16,027 bases of DNA from Clostridiales bacterium (GTDB lineage Bacteria > Bacillota > Clostridia > Oscillospirales > Acutalibacteraceae). The stretch spans positions 1,297 through 17,323 of the forward strand of contig DXVY01000016.1 of NCBI GenBank assembly GCA_019417145.1. The letters run 5' to 3'. Each line of letters starts with the position of its first letter. Position 1 is the stretch's first letter. The notes below the pieces were generated by a model that was given only the letters and a program-made list of their open reading frames with translations, searched no databases and was not told the origin of the DNA. Positions 7,103 through 15,421 of the stretch are shown here, piece after piece. The position numbers were made by a program, and so were the translations under genes.

Positions 7103-9637
7103 ATGAAAATCGCATTTTCCACTTTGGGATGTCCGGACTTTACCTGGCGTGATATATACGCCATGGCCAAGGATTTGGGGTATGACGGTATCGAGATCAG
7201 GGGCCTGGGCGACGATATATACGCCGTGAAGGCGCCGCCCTTTTCTGACGGACAGATAGAAAACACGTTGAAAAAGCTGGCCGAGCTGCGGCTGGAAATT
7301 TCCTGTCTGTCCTCGGGCTGCTGTTTGAAATTCGCCGAAAAGCGGGCGGAAAATGTAGCCGAGCTGCGCGCGTATGTGGATCTGGCGGCCAAGCTCTCCA
7401 CTCCATACGTCCGGGTGCTGGCCGACCTGGAGCCCGCCCCGGACGGCGAGGTGGACGACGGGGTGGTGCGGGACGCCCTGCTGGAGTGTGCGCCCTACGC
7501 CGAGGAGAAGGGCGTCACCCTGTTGGTGGAGACCAACGGCGTCTATGCCGATACCGCCCGGCTGCGCCGGTTGCTGGAGGAAACAGCCAGCGACAGCGTG
7601 GCCGCCCTCTGGGATGTGCATCATCCCTACCGTTTCATGCGGGAATCCCCGGAACAGACGGTGCAGAACCTGGGGGCCTATATCAAGTATGTACATATCA
7701 AGGATTCGGTCATGGGGGCCGACGGCAAACCCCAGTATAAGCTGTTGGGGGAGGGCGACCTACCCATCGACGACATGATGCGGGCCCTTCGCTCCATCAA
7801 TTATGAGGGCTACGTATCCCTGGAATGGGTCAAGCGGTGGGCCAGAGACCTGTCCGACGCAGGCGTGGTCTTTCCCCAGTGCATCCATTATCTGTCCCGG
7901 TACATGGATGGGAAAACCGGCGGCAGCCGCCTTTTTGACAATGCAGCCGGCACGGGCAAGTATGTCTGGGAGAAGGATACCCTCATCGACCTGACCTTCC
8001 CCCAGGTGCTGGACCGGATCTGTGAGGAATTCCCCGATCAGTATGCCTTCCGCTATACCGTTCTGGATTATACCCGCACCTACGCCCAGTTCCGGGAGGA
8101 CGTGGATCGTTTTGCCCGGGCCCTCATCGCCCTGGGAGTGAAGCGGGGGGACCATGTGGCTATCTGGGCCACCAACGTGCCGGCCTGGTATATCACCTTT
8201 TGGGCCACCACCAAGATCGGCGCGGTGCTGGTGACGGTCAACACGGCCTATAAGATTCACGAGGCCGAGTATCTGCTCCGCCAGTCGGATACCCATACGC
8301 TGGTCATGATCGACGGGTTCAAGGATTCGGACTATGTGGGGATCATGAAGGAGCTTTGTCCCGAGCTGGCCACGGCTCAGGCGGGCAGGCCTCTGCATAC
8401 AAAAAGGCTGCCTTTCCTGCGCAATATCATTACGGTGGACTCTAAGCAGCCCGGCTGCCTCACCTGGGAGGAGGCCATGGAGCGGGCCGAGGAGGTGCCG
8501 GTGGAGGCGGTCTGGCAGCGGGCGGCCGGCGTGGGTCGGCACGACGTCTGCAATATGCAGTACACCTCCGGTACCACCGGCTTCCCCAAGGGGGTTATGC
8601 TCACCCATTATAATATCGTCAACAACGGTAAGAATATCGGGGACTGCATGGACCTGTCTACGGCGGACAAGATGATGATCCATGTGCCCATGTTCCACTG
8701 TTTCGGCATGGTGCTGGCCATGACGGCGGCCATGACCCACGGGGTGACTCTCTGCCCCATGCCCTATTTCTCCCCCCGCCAGTCCTTGGACTGCATCAAT
8801 AAGGAGCAGATCACCTGTTTCCATGGGGTGCCCACCATGTTTATCGCCATGCTGGAGCATCCGGATTTTGAAAAGACCGATTTCTCCCACATGCGCACCG
8901 GCATCATGGCCGGCAGCCCCTGTCCCATCAAGGTCATGCAGGATGTGGTGGAAAAGATGCACATGCCCCAGATCACCATTGTCTACGGCCAGACCGAGGC
9001 GTCTCCTGGCTGTACCCAGAGCCGGGCGGACGATCCGCTGGAGGTGCGGGTGAACACGGTGGGCCGGGCCCTGCCGGGGGTCCAGTGCAAGATTGTGGAC
9101 CCCGAGACGGGGGAGGACCTGCCCGACGAGGTGGACGGCGAGTTTGTGGCCAAGGGCTACAATATTATGAAGGGGTATTACAAGATGCCCGAGGCCACGG
9201 CGGCGGCCATCGACGAAAACGGCTGGCTGCATACAGGAGACCTGGCCCGGCGCACCCCCGAGGGGAATTATAAGATCACCGGCCGGATCAAGGATATGGT
9301 CATCCGGGGCGGGGAAAACATTTATCCTAAGGAGATCGAGGACTTTATCTATACCCACCCGGCGGTCAAGGACGTGCAGGTCATCGGCGTGCCGGATAAG
9401 CAGTACGGCGAGGAGATCATGGCCTGTGTCATCCTGAAGGAGGGGGAGACCCTGACCGAGGAGGAGCTGCACGAGTATATCGTCACCCACATCGCCAAGC
9501 ACAAGACCCCCCGCTATATCCGTTTTGTGGACGCCTTCCCCATGAACGCGGCGGGCAAGATTTTGAAGTACAAGATGCGGGAGGAAGCGGTGGAGTACTT
9601 GGGGCTGCAGGAGGCCAACACCATCGTCACCGCCTAG
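7103..9637 (+). CDS. Fusion of xylose-isomerase-like TIM barrel and acyl-CoA synthetase (AMP-binding)
   Basis: One uninterrupted 844-residue frame holds two enzymes. Residues 1-~260 are a sugar-phosphate isomerase/epimerase-type TIM barrel (AP-endonuclease family 2, IolE/IolI-like). Its putative metal ligands are E143 (VETNG), D171 (WDVHHP), H198 (VHIKD) and E241 (SLEW). Residues ~290-844 form a full AMP-dependent acyl-CoA synthetase: P-loop YTSGTTGFPKG (487-497), YGQTE (628-632), GWLHTGD (707-713), GRIKDMVIRGGENIYPKEIE from 727, and the adenylation lysine K819 in NAAGKILKYK. Both halves therefore look catalytically competent. The synthetase half resembles medium- or long-chain fatty acid and aryl-acid ligases; the acyl substrate is unknown. 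The start at 7103 has a weak ribosome binding site (GGGGGT) but is the first in-frame ATG. The gene has its own promoter and terminator and no metabolic neighbour. The barrel may prepare or isomerise the acid that the second half activates; this is speculation. Confidence 0.92.
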   Translation: MKIAFSTLGCPDFTWRDIYAMAKDLGYDGIEIRGLGDDIYAVKAPPFSDGQIENTLKKLAELRLEISCLSSGCCLKFAEKRAENVAELRAYVDLAAKLSTPYVRVLADLEPAPDGEVDDGVVRDALLECAPYAEEKGVTLLVETNGVYADTARLRRLLEETASDSVAALWDVHHPYRFMRESPEQTVQNLGAYIKYVHIKDSVMGADGKPQYKLLGEGDLPIDDMMRALRSINYEGYVSLEWVKRWARDLSDAGVVFPQCIHYLSRYMDGKTGGSRLFDNAAGTGKYVWEKDTLIDLTFPQVLDRICEEFPDQYAFRYTVLDYTRTYAQFREDVDRFARALIALGVKRGDHVAIWATNVPAWYITFWATTKIGAVLVTVNTAYKIHEAEYLLRQSDTHTLVMIDGFKDSDYVGIMKELCPELATAQAGRPLHTKRLPFLRNIITVDSKQPGCLTWEEAMERAEEVPVEAVWQRAAGVGRHDVCNMQYTSGTTGFPKGVMLTHYNIVNNGKNIGDCMDLSTADKMMIHVPMFHCFGMVLAMTAAMTHGVTLCPMPYFSPRQSLDCINKEQITCFHGVPTMFIAMLEHPDFEKTDFSHMRTGIMAGSPCPIKVMQDVVEKMHMPQITIVYGQTEASPGCTQSRADDPLEVRVNTVGRALPGVQCKIVDPETGEDLPDEVDGEFVAKGYNIMKGYYKMPEATAAAIDENGWLHTGDLARRTPEGNYKITGRIKDMVIRGGENIYPKEIEDFIYTHPAVKDVQVIGVPDKQYGEEIMACVILKEGETLTEEELHEYIVTHIAKHKTPRYIRFVDAFPMNAAGKILKYKMREEAVEYLGLQEANTIVTA

Positions 9638-9721
9638 CCCCTTTGCAAGGAATGAGGGCCTAAAATCGGGAAGAGGACGGCAGCCTCTGCGCCCGCCGTC
9701 CAATGGGAAAAGGATACAAGG

Positions 9722-9751
9722 AGCCCCCGGCGAAAAGCGCCGGGGGCTTTT
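9722..9751 (+). terminator. Intrinsic terminator after the fusion gene
   Basis: An 11-bp G+C-rich stem, AGCCCCCGGCG (9722-9732) with CGCCGGGGGCT (9738-9748) and loop AAAAG, is followed by TTTT. It lies 85 bases after the stop codon at 9637. A weaker inverted repeat (GGACGGC/GCCGTCC) lies between the stop codon and this stem. Confidence 0.85.
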
Positions 9752-9770
9752 GGTGTAAACAGGCGGGGAT

Positions 9771-9843
9771 GGACTCCTTGGGGTAGGGTCGCTTTGGGCC
9801 GGATGCAGGCAAAGACCGGCCGCCCCAGAACCGGCAGGAGTCC
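9771..9843. repeat. Nested inverted repeat, strongly folding intergenic element
   Basis: Three perfect arms nest around one centre: GGACTCCT (9771-9778) with AGGAGTCC (9836-9843); TGGGG (9779-9783) with CCCCA (9823-9827); and GGCCGG (9797-9802) with CCGGCC (9816-9821). The outer and middle arms are contiguous on the left side, so the element could fold as one long interrupted stem-loop of about 73 bases. It lies just beyond a terminator, and no protein is recognised. The rest of the gap to 9994 also contains a hairpin (CCCCCT 9932-9937 with AGGGGG 9946-9951) and nothing else I can name. Confidence 0.5.
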
Positions 9844-9994
9844 GACCGTCCCAGGACCAGCAGGGGCTGGCATGGCAGGAGCAGGTCATCGGGGAAAAGA
9901 CGCCTAAGGCCCGGCCCCTTCGGCCCTTGCGCCCCCTCTTTTAGCAGGGGGGACAGGGGGGGGATTTACCGTTTTTACCCTGTATAGGCCGGCG

Positions 9995-10543
9995 TCATAC
10001 ATCTCTCCTTGCGGCGGGTAGGGCGGAGGCGCGGCGTCGCTTCCCACGCGTTGTTCCGTGTGCGGCCGGTCCCCTTGCAGGGGGGCGGCCGCCGCGCAGA
10101 TCCCTGATTTTCACAGGCCGCGCCTTGACATGGGGAGCGGCCGCCCGCCGACGGAGGACGGCCTTTTGCGCCGTATGCTTTTTGTCGGGTACTGCGAGCT
10201 TTTTGTCCCCTGTTTCCCGGCCCGCCGAGCGGATATCCACAAGCCCGGTCGGTCCCCGTACAAAGGCGGCGCCTACGGGGGCCCCCAAGAGGGGAAGAAT
10301 GTCGGGGTCATAGTTGCACAGGGTGTTGAGGGGATAGAAGTCGCTGCCGGGGCCATGGAGTTGTCCGGCTGTCTCGCCGCCGGCGAAAAACCGCCAACCG
10401 CTGTCGGCCGAAAAGCCGGGCGCTTCCCGTACCATGTAGCCCACCAGCCGGCCCTCCAGGACAATGGCCGCGCTGGCATAGCACAGCCGCTCGTCCTGGG
10501 TCATCCTGCGCAGCTCCCCCTCGGGCAGATAGGCGCCTTTCAC
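9995..10543 (-). CDS. DUF2185-domain protein with aberrant Arg-rich C-terminal extension
   Basis: The first ~105 residues match the DUF2185 family (PF09951, sometimes called Imm33-like): LCYASAAIVLEGRLVGYMVR, then DSGWRFFAGGE, YPLNTLCNYDPDILPLLGAP and VGAAFVRGPTGL. The function of this family is not established; members occur as small stand-alone proteins and as putative immunity proteins. The GTG at 10543 was chosen because AAGGGGGG lies 7 bases upstream; an earlier GTG (10561) precedes that ribosome binding site. Family members usually end soon after the VGxAF motif, near 105-115 residues. Here the frame runs on for about 75 Arg/Ala/Gly/Pro-rich residues to 9995, through a strong DNA hairpin (10062-10092). 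The tail therefore looks like read-through into formerly non-coding sequence, after loss of a stop or a late frameshift. No toxin gene is adjacent. Confidence 0.75.
   Translation of the reverse strand: MKGAYLPEGELRRMTQDERLCYASAAIVLEGRLVGYMVREAPGFSADSGWRFFAGGETAGQLHGPGSDFYPLNTLCNYDPDILPLLGAPVGAAFVRGPTGLVDIRSAGRETGDKKLAVPDKKHTAQKAVLRRRAAAPHVKARPVKIRDLRGGRPPARGPAAHGTTRGKRRRASALPAARRDV
10062..10092. repeat. G+C-rich hairpin inside the read-through tail of the DUF2185 gene
   Basis: GCGGCCG (10062-10068) pairs with CGGCCGC (10086-10092), and CCCCT (10071-10075) pairs with AGGGG (10079-10083) around a 3-base loop. Neither strand has a T tract after it, so it is not a standard intrinsic terminator. 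Its presence inside the nominal frame argues that this part was not selected as protein. Confidence 0.5.
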
Positions 10544-10733
10544 CCGAAATCCCCCCTTCACCTGTCAGTATATGAAGAAACGGGGGCGGGATAGAAGGGT
10601 CCGCCCCATGGAACCGGCCGGAGGGCACGGATGAAGGAATGGTCGCGGCCGGCGCGTCCAGGGACGGATAAAGGAGGAAATCCCGCCCCTTTTGAACTTG
10701 GCAAGAATTAGCCGAAATCGGGCAAGTTTTTTC

Positions 10734-10762
10734 TTGTTTTTCTTGCGGGGATTTCGTATGAT
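10734..10762 (+). promoter_or_regulatory. Promoter of the GH38 alpha-mannosidase gene
   Basis: TTGTTT (10734-10739), a 17-base spacer and TATGAT (10757-10762) lie about 80 bases before the start codon at 10841. Just upstream a spaced inverted repeat, AACTTG (10695-10700) and CAAGTT (10723-10728), could be a regulator site, but its arms are short. Confidence 0.6.
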
Positions 10763-10840
10763 AAGGGGAAAAGGCCGCCCGTTGTACGGCGCACGGGAAA
10801 GGGCTCACATGCATTTTCCGCCGAGAAAGGACAGAGAACC

Positions 10841-13834
10841 ATGCCCTATTATAAAAGACATATGCAGGATCAGATCAACCGCGCCATCGCCGATACCAAG
10901 CACCGGGTGTACACGGTTGTAGCCCCGTTGCAGGTGGAGGCCTGGCGTACCGCTGAGCCGGTGCCCTATGCTGAGCGCATGACCGGCGAGCACATTACCC
11001 CCGCCTTTGGGGAAAAATGGGGGAAATTATGGGACTGCGCCTGGTTCCATGCCACCGGGACCGTGCCCGCGTCTTGCGCGGGACAGGAGGTGGTCCTGAA
11101 GATCGACATCAGCGGCGAGGCCTGTATCTTTGACGAAAAAGGTGATCCGGTCAAGGGACTGACCACCTATACGGTCATGTGGGAGGCGGCCCCCGGCTCC
11201 TCCGGCAAGCGCATCTATAAGTTTTTAAAGGAGGCCAAGGGCGGCGAGCCGGTGGATATCTGGTTTGACGCCGGCAACAACGACCTGTTCGGCAACGAGC
11301 AGGGCTCTCTGCTGCGGGACTGCCATATCTGTATTCTCCATGAGAATATCCGCCAGCTGTATTATGATTTTATGGTGCTCAACGATCTGCTGCGTTGCCT
11401 GCCGGAAAAATCCTCCCGGCGGGAGCGGGTCTTTTTCAAGCTGTATAAGGCGGCCTGCCTGTTAAAATCCTATACCGATGCGGAGGTGTCGGCGGCCCGC
11501 GGGGTTCTCAAGGAAGAGCTGGACAAGAAGGGGGGAGACGCCGCGGTCAAGGTGACGGCCATCGGCCATTCCCATATGGATCTGGCCTGGCTCTGGCCCA
11601 TCCGGGAGACCAAGCGCAAAATCGCCCGTACCTTCGCCACGGTTCTGGAGCTGATGGAGCGGTATCCCGATTACCATTACGGCGCCAGCCAGCCCCAGCA
11701 ATACGAATGGGTCAAGGAACTGCACCCTAAAATGTACGAGGATATCAAGCGGCGGGTGGCCGAGGGCCGCTGGGAATTGCAGGGCGGCGCCTGGGTGGAG
11801 GCCGACGCCAACGTGCCCTCGGGGGAGGCCCTGGTGCGCCAGCTGCTCTACGGCAAGCGGTTCTTTAAAGAGGAGTTCGGCCAGGATGTGGATAACTACT
11901 GGCTGCCCGACGTGTTCGGCTATTCCGGCGCCCTGCCCCAGATCCTGAAGAAGTCCGGGGTGGATTACTTCATGACCCAGAAGCTCTCCTGGAACGAGCA
12001 TAATCGTTTTCCCCATCACACCTTCCAGTGGGAGGGCATCGACGGCAGCAAGGTCCTGGCCCATATGTTGCCGGAGGACACCTACAACGGCGCGGCGACG
12101 CCCTGCGGCGTGCATAAAATAGACACGGATTATCTGGACAGCGGCGTCTGCGACGAGGCCCTCATGCTCTTCGGCATCGGGGACGGGGGCGGCGGCCCCG
12201 CGCCCGCCCACCTGGAGCAGCTGGACCGGATGAAGGACTTAAACGGCCTGCTGCCGGTAACACAGGGCCCGGGCCGGGACTTTTTCCACCGCGTGGCCAA
12301 GAATATGGCCGATTATATCACCTATAAGGGCGAGCTCTACCTGGAAAAGCACCAGGGAACCTATACCACCCAGGCCAACAATAAAAAGTATAACCGTCTG
12401 ATGGAACTGGGGCTCCAGGAAATGGAGTTTGCCGCCGTGCTGGCGTCGGAGGCGACCGGGATCGAGTATCCCAAGGCCGAGATCGACGCCATCTGGAAGG
12501 AGATGCTGCTCTACCAGTTCCACGATATTTTACCTGGCTCCTCCATCAAGCGGGTATATGACGAATCGGTGCCGCGGTACAAGGCGCTGCTGGCCCGGGT
12601 GCGAGAGCTGACCGACGGGTATTATAAGGCCTTTGCAGGGGCGGTAAACGCCCCCGCCGGCGCGGTCATCGCCTTTAACGCCACCTCCTTCCAGCGGCAG
12701 GAATGGGTGCAGACGGCGGACGGCCCGGTGCGGGTCACCCTGCCGCCCATGGGCTACGCTGTGGTGGAGGGCGCCCCCGCCCCCGCCGCCGATCTGCAAG
12801 CGGAGGGCCTGTCCATCGAAAACAGCAAGGTGCGGGTTGATTTTCATGCAGACGGCTCCATCTCCCGCGTATATTCTAAAGAGCTGGGACGCAACGTGCT
12901 GGCCGAAGGGACAAAGGGCAATGTGCTGGCCCTCTATGAGGACCGGGGGGACTGCTGGGATATTCCCATCACCTACCGGGATAAGCAGCCCGACGCCTTC
13001 CGGCTCACTTCCCAGAAGGCCTATGTGGACGCGGACATCCCCGCCGCCGTAATGGAGCAGACGTATGCCTACGGAAATTCCAAGCTGACCCAGAAAATCC
13101 AGCTCCGGTCGGAGGAGGGAAGGGTGGACTTTGTCACCCATGTGGACTGGCATGAAAACGATCTTATGCTCCGCTCGTCGTTCCAGACGGCGGTGCTGGC
13201 CGATGAGGTCACCTGTAATATCCAGTTCGGCAAGATCAAGCGGTCGGCCGTCACCCGCACCAGCCAGGACATGGCCCAGTTTGAGATCTGCGCCCATCAT
13301 TTTATCGATCTTTCGGAAGCTGAATTCGGCGTGGCCCTTTTGAACAACTGTAAATACGGTCATTACGCCAAGGACGGCGTGCTGGATATAAACCTCCTTC
13401 GCAGCCAGAATCATCCGGGCAAGGAGGCCGACCGGGGCGAACACGACTTTACCTATTCCCTTTACGCCCACGCCGGCGACGAGATCCAGGGCGGCGTGAC
13501 CAAGGAGGGCCGCCGGCTCAACCAGCCCCTGCGGCTGTATACCGTTCCCGGCGGCGGCGCGCTGGAGAAAAAGGCCAGCCTGATCAGTACGGATAGGGAA
13601 AACGTGGTCATCGACACGGTCAAGTTCGCCGAGGACAGCCGGGATATAATCGTGCGGGCCTACGAGGCCGAGGGGCTGCGCGGCAGGGCAAAGCTTCTGC
13701 TGCCCGCCGGCGTGAAGAAGGCCTATCTCGTCAACCTGATGGAGGAGGAGGAACGGCCTCTGGAGATCGCAAAGGGCGCCGTGACCCTGGAATTCGGACC
13801 CTTTGCCATTCATTCTGTAAAGCTTGTAAAATAG
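10841..13834 (+). CDS. GH38 alpha-mannosidase
   Basis: A 997-residue protein, the usual length for bacterial GH38 enzymes, which release alpha-linked mannose from oligosaccharides. An N-terminal beta-rich region (~1-230) precedes the catalytic (beta/alpha)7 barrel, which opens with AIGHSHMDLAWLWPIRE. The zinc ligands by family alignment are H245 and D247 there, and H561 in LYQFHDILPGSS. The nucleophile is D357 in LPDVFGYSGALPQIL. The helical middle domain (~510-600) and the large C-terminal beta-sandwich domain (~660-997) are complete. There is no signal peptide, so it probably acts in the cytoplasm on imported manno-oligosaccharides. AAAGGAC precedes the ATG at 10841. It is a single-gene unit between a promoter and a terminator; no transporter or regulator for mannosides is adjacent. 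Linkage specificity cannot be read from sequence. Confidence 0.95.
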   Translation: MPYYKRHMQDQINRAIADTKHRVYTVVAPLQVEAWRTAEPVPYAERMTGEHITPAFGEKWGKLWDCAWFHATGTVPASCAGQEVVLKIDISGEACIFDEKGDPVKGLTTYTVMWEAAPGSSGKRIYKFLKEAKGGEPVDIWFDAGNNDLFGNEQGSLLRDCHICILHENIRQLYYDFMVLNDLLRCLPEKSSRRERVFFKLYKAACLLKSYTDAEVSAARGVLKEELDKKGGDAAVKVTAIGHSHMDLAWLWPIRETKRKIARTFATVLELMERYPDYHYGASQPQQYEWVKELHPKMYEDIKRRVAEGRWELQGGAWVEADANVPSGEALVRQLLYGKRFFKEEFGQDVDNYWLPDVFGYSGALPQILKKSGVDYFMTQKLSWNEHNRFPHHTFQWEGIDGSKVLAHMLPEDTYNGAATPCGVHKIDTDYLDSGVCDEALMLFGIGDGGGGPAPAHLEQLDRMKDLNGLLPVTQGPGRDFFHRVAKNMADYITYKGELYLEKHQGTYTTQANNKKYNRLMELGLQEMEFAAVLASEATGIEYPKAEIDAIWKEMLLYQFHDILPGSSIKRVYDESVPRYKALLARVRELTDGYYKAFAGAVNAPAGAVIAFNATSFQRQEWVQTADGPVRVTLPPMGYAVVEGAPAPAADLQAEGLSIENSKVRVDFHADGSISRVYSKELGRNVLAEGTKGNVLALYEDRGDCWDIPITYRDKQPDAFRLTSQKAYVDADIPAAVMEQTYAYGNSKLTQKIQLRSEEGRVDFVTHVDWHENDLMLRSSFQTAVLADEVTCNIQFGKIKRSAVTRTSQDMAQFEICAHHFIDLSEAEFGVALLNNCKYGHYAKDGVLDINLLRSQNHPGKEADRGEHDFTYSLYAHAGDEIQGGVTKEGRRLNQPLRLYTVPGGGALEKKASLISTDRENVVIDTVKFAEDSRDIIVRAYEAEGLRGRAKLLLPAGVKKAYLVNLMEEEERPLEIAKGAVTLEFGPFAIHSVKLVK

Positions 13835-13844
13835 ACAAAAGCAA

Positions 13845-13883
13845 AAAGGACCCGCCTGTCTTTCAAAGACAGGCGGGTCCTTT
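13845..13883. terminator. Bidirectional intrinsic terminator between GH38 and the convergent operon
   Basis: A long perfect inverted repeat, AAAGGACCCGCCTGTC with GACAGGCGGGTCCTTT, closes a short A/T loop (arms 13845-13863 and 13865-13883). It starts 10 bases after the GH38 stop codon. The stem is flanked by AAAAA on the left and TTT on the right, so it can end transcription from both sides. Confidence 0.9.
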
Positions 13884-13904
13884 GATAGGGAGGGCGAAAA
13901 AGGG

Positions 13905-14660
13905 TTACCATTGATGGCGGAAATACAGGATGTAATGATCCCGCCGGGTGGCCGCCGCGCCGACGGCATAGCCGTGGTTCCAGCTGCCGTCCGAACCCGG
14001 CTCGCTGATGCATATAAAGTATTCCCAGGTGTCGGTGATGGTGATATCGAAATTCTCTCCCACATCCAGCATGTAGGATGCGTCCGCATCGGCCAGCGCC
14101 TCGACGCGCTCCAGCTCCACCGCAAAGTCCTCCGGACTGTATTGGACCAGGAGCTCGGCAATGCCGCTGCCCTGCAAAAACTGCGGCTGGTGGTACATCT
14201 CCGCTAGCAGCGCGTCTTCCGGTATCCGACGGGGGAATACATTTAGCCCGTCGTCGGGATAGCCATAGATCCGCAGCATGCGGGTGTAGTAGTGGGTATT
14301 GGTAGTGGGATAGACCTGCGTAAAGCACATGAAAAGCAGATTGCCGGCGTTGGCTGTGAAGCAGGCCACGGCCAGAAGGCAGGACAGCAGCACCGAGAGG
14401 GCGCCGCGCATATCCTTTTGCAAGGAGAGCAGAAGCAGCACCAAAAACAGGCCCACGGGAGCGGCCGCGATCAGAAGATGTCCCCAGGCCGGGGTGACAA
14501 AGCCCCAATGGCTGATAAAGGCGGTGAGGGAAAAGCCTACGGCGACCAACAAAAAGAATACCAGATTGAGTATGCTGGAATAGTTAAAGCCCGACCAGCA
14601 GGGCGGACGGACGCCTCGGGGCCCCATGGGCATGTATGGGGCCATATTAAAACGCTCCAT
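13905..14660 (-). CDS. Unrecognised membrane protein with three TM segments and extracytoplasmic domain
   Basis: I do not recognise this 251-residue protein. It has a short basic N-terminus (MGPRGVRPP), three hydrophobic segments (~27-49, ~59-79, ~85-112) and a C-terminal domain of about 140 mostly acidic residues with no transmembrane segment. An inside N-terminus with three crossings would place that domain outside the membrane. The domain contains TWEYFICIS, SWNHGYAVG and a final YILYFRHQW; no catalytic motif is evident. Start choice is uncertain. The ATG at 14660 has AGAGAGG 9 bases upstream. The ATG at 14669 is too close to that site. An ATG at 14645, one base after the upstream stop, has GGAG at 9 bases. 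With the start at 14660 it overlaps the XRE gene by 14 bases, so the two are translationally coupled. It is the last gene of the operon and may be a further target or partner of the XRE/DUF2975 pair. Confidence 0.8.
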   Translation of the reverse strand: MERFNMAPYMPMGPRGVRPPCWSGFNYSSILNLVFFLLVAVGFSLTAFISHWGFVTPAWGHLLIAAAPVGLFLVLLLLSLQKDMRGALSVLLSCLLAVACFTANAGNLLFMCFTQVYPTTNTHYYTRMLRIYGYPDDGLNVFPRRIPEDALLAEMYHQPQFLQGSGIAELLVQYSPEDFAVELERVEALADADASYMLDVGENFDITITDTWEYFICISEPGSDGSWNHGYAVGAAATRRDHYILYFRHQW

Positions 14661-14868
14661 CTTCCTCATCCTCTCTGTATTCCAGCAGGTCGCCGGGCTG
14701 GCATTCCAGAGCCCTACAGATTCTGTTCAGGGTCTCCAGCTTGACGGCCTTGGCCTTTCCGGTCTTTAAAATGGACATGTTGGCAAGGGTGATACCCACC
14801 TGCTCCGCCAACTCGGATACCCGCATTTTGCGCTTGGCCAGCATGACGTCGATGTTGATAATAATCAT
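14647..14868 (-). CDS. Small XRE-family (YozG-like) transcriptional regulator
   Basis: A 73-residue, single-domain Cro/CI-type helix-turn-helix protein. The DNA-binding motif is SELAEQVGITLANMSILKTG (18-37), followed by the typical LETLNRICRALECQPGDLL (44-62) of the YozG-like group. AAGAGGATG precedes the ATG at 14868. It lies 12 bases after the DUF2975 gene and overlaps the next gene. Small XRE proteins of this type are regularly co-transcribed with DUF2975 membrane proteins in Firmicutes. They are thought to control their own operon, and the dyad at 15418-15435 is a candidate target; this link is inference. Confidence 0.92.
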   Translation of the reverse strand: MIIINIDVMLAKRKMRVSELAEQVGITLANMSILKTGKAKAVKLETLNRICRALECQPGDLLEYREDEEDGAF

Positions 14869-14880
14869 ATGGTCATCCTC

Positions 14881-15360
14881 TTAAATGGTCAGTTCGTTTT
14901 CTTCCTTCAATATGGCCGATTTGTAGACCAGCCGAGCCAGAACAGCCGCCGCCACCGCCACGGCGACGCCGGCGAATACAATCAGGAACCCGGCCAGCGT
15001 TACGGCGGGATGGCTCCATCCCAGCAGCAGGAAGACCATGTTGCCCACCGCGAAGAACAAAGCGTCGATGGCCGCCAGCAGCGAGATGCGCTTTAATTGG
15101 GCAGCGTTTTGGCGGCTGAAGGAATTGTCCCGCCCGATTTCACAGGCGATGCGCCAGCCGCACCAGAGCACGCCGTAGCAGGGCAGGGCGCTGATCCAAA
15201 GGAAAATCAGCCAGGGCCAGTAGCACCCGGCCAGCTCGGCGTATTCGGCCGCCAGGGCCTTGCCCCATACCGGGAAAATATAGAAAAAAATCGCCGCGCC
15301 GCATAGTGCCATGCCGATCAGGACGCCTTTTAACCAACGGGCCAGCTTTCGCTGTTCCAT
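14881..15360 (-). CDS. DUF2975-family membrane protein
   Basis: A 159-residue protein with four predicted transmembrane segments (about 10-29, 48-72, 92-113 and 118-144). It carries the family's signature loop between the second and third, EIGRDNSFSRQNAAQLKRIS (74-93). The biochemical function of DUF2975 proteins is unknown; they are commonly paired with a YozG-like XRE regulator, exactly as here. The ATG at 15360 has a strong AAAGGAGGAGG. It is the first gene of a three-gene operon. Confidence 0.92.
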   Translation of the reverse strand: MEQRKLARWLKGVLIGMALCGAAIFFYIFPVWGKALAAEYAELAGCYWPWLIFLWISALPCYGVLWCGWRIACEIGRDNSFSRQNAAQLKRISLLAAIDALFFAVGNMVFLLLGWSHPAVTLAGFLIVFAGVAVAVAAAVLARLVYKSAILKEENELTI

Positions 15361-15393
15361 ATGTATCCTCCTCCTTTATCCTGTTCTGCTTCC

Positions 15394-15421
15394 ATTATAT
15401 ACCCAATATGATGTTTGTCAA
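15394..15421 (-). promoter_or_regulatory. Promoter of the DUF2975-XRE operon
   Basis: On the minus strand a perfect TTGACA (15421-15416) and a perfect TATAAT (15399-15394) are separated by 16 bases, 34 bases upstream of the DUF2975 start codon. This is the best promoter in the window by consensus match. Its -35 lies within a dyad (15418-15435). Confidence 0.85.

Noticed and set aside
7760..9889. 709-codon open frame on the minus strand
   Set aside because: It lies opposite the fusion gene, whose motifs are unmistakable. The translation is His/Gly/Leu-rich with no family match, a usual shadow in G+C-rich DNA.
10058..10594. 178-codon plus-strand frame opposite the DUF2185 gene
   Set aside because: The minus strand has the clear DUF2185 motifs and a good ribosome binding site; the plus-strand translation matches nothing.
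12530..14161. 543-codon open frame on the minus strand
   Set aside because: It overlaps the C-terminal domain of the mannosidase, the terminator at 13845-13883 and the membrane protein gene, and shows no family features.
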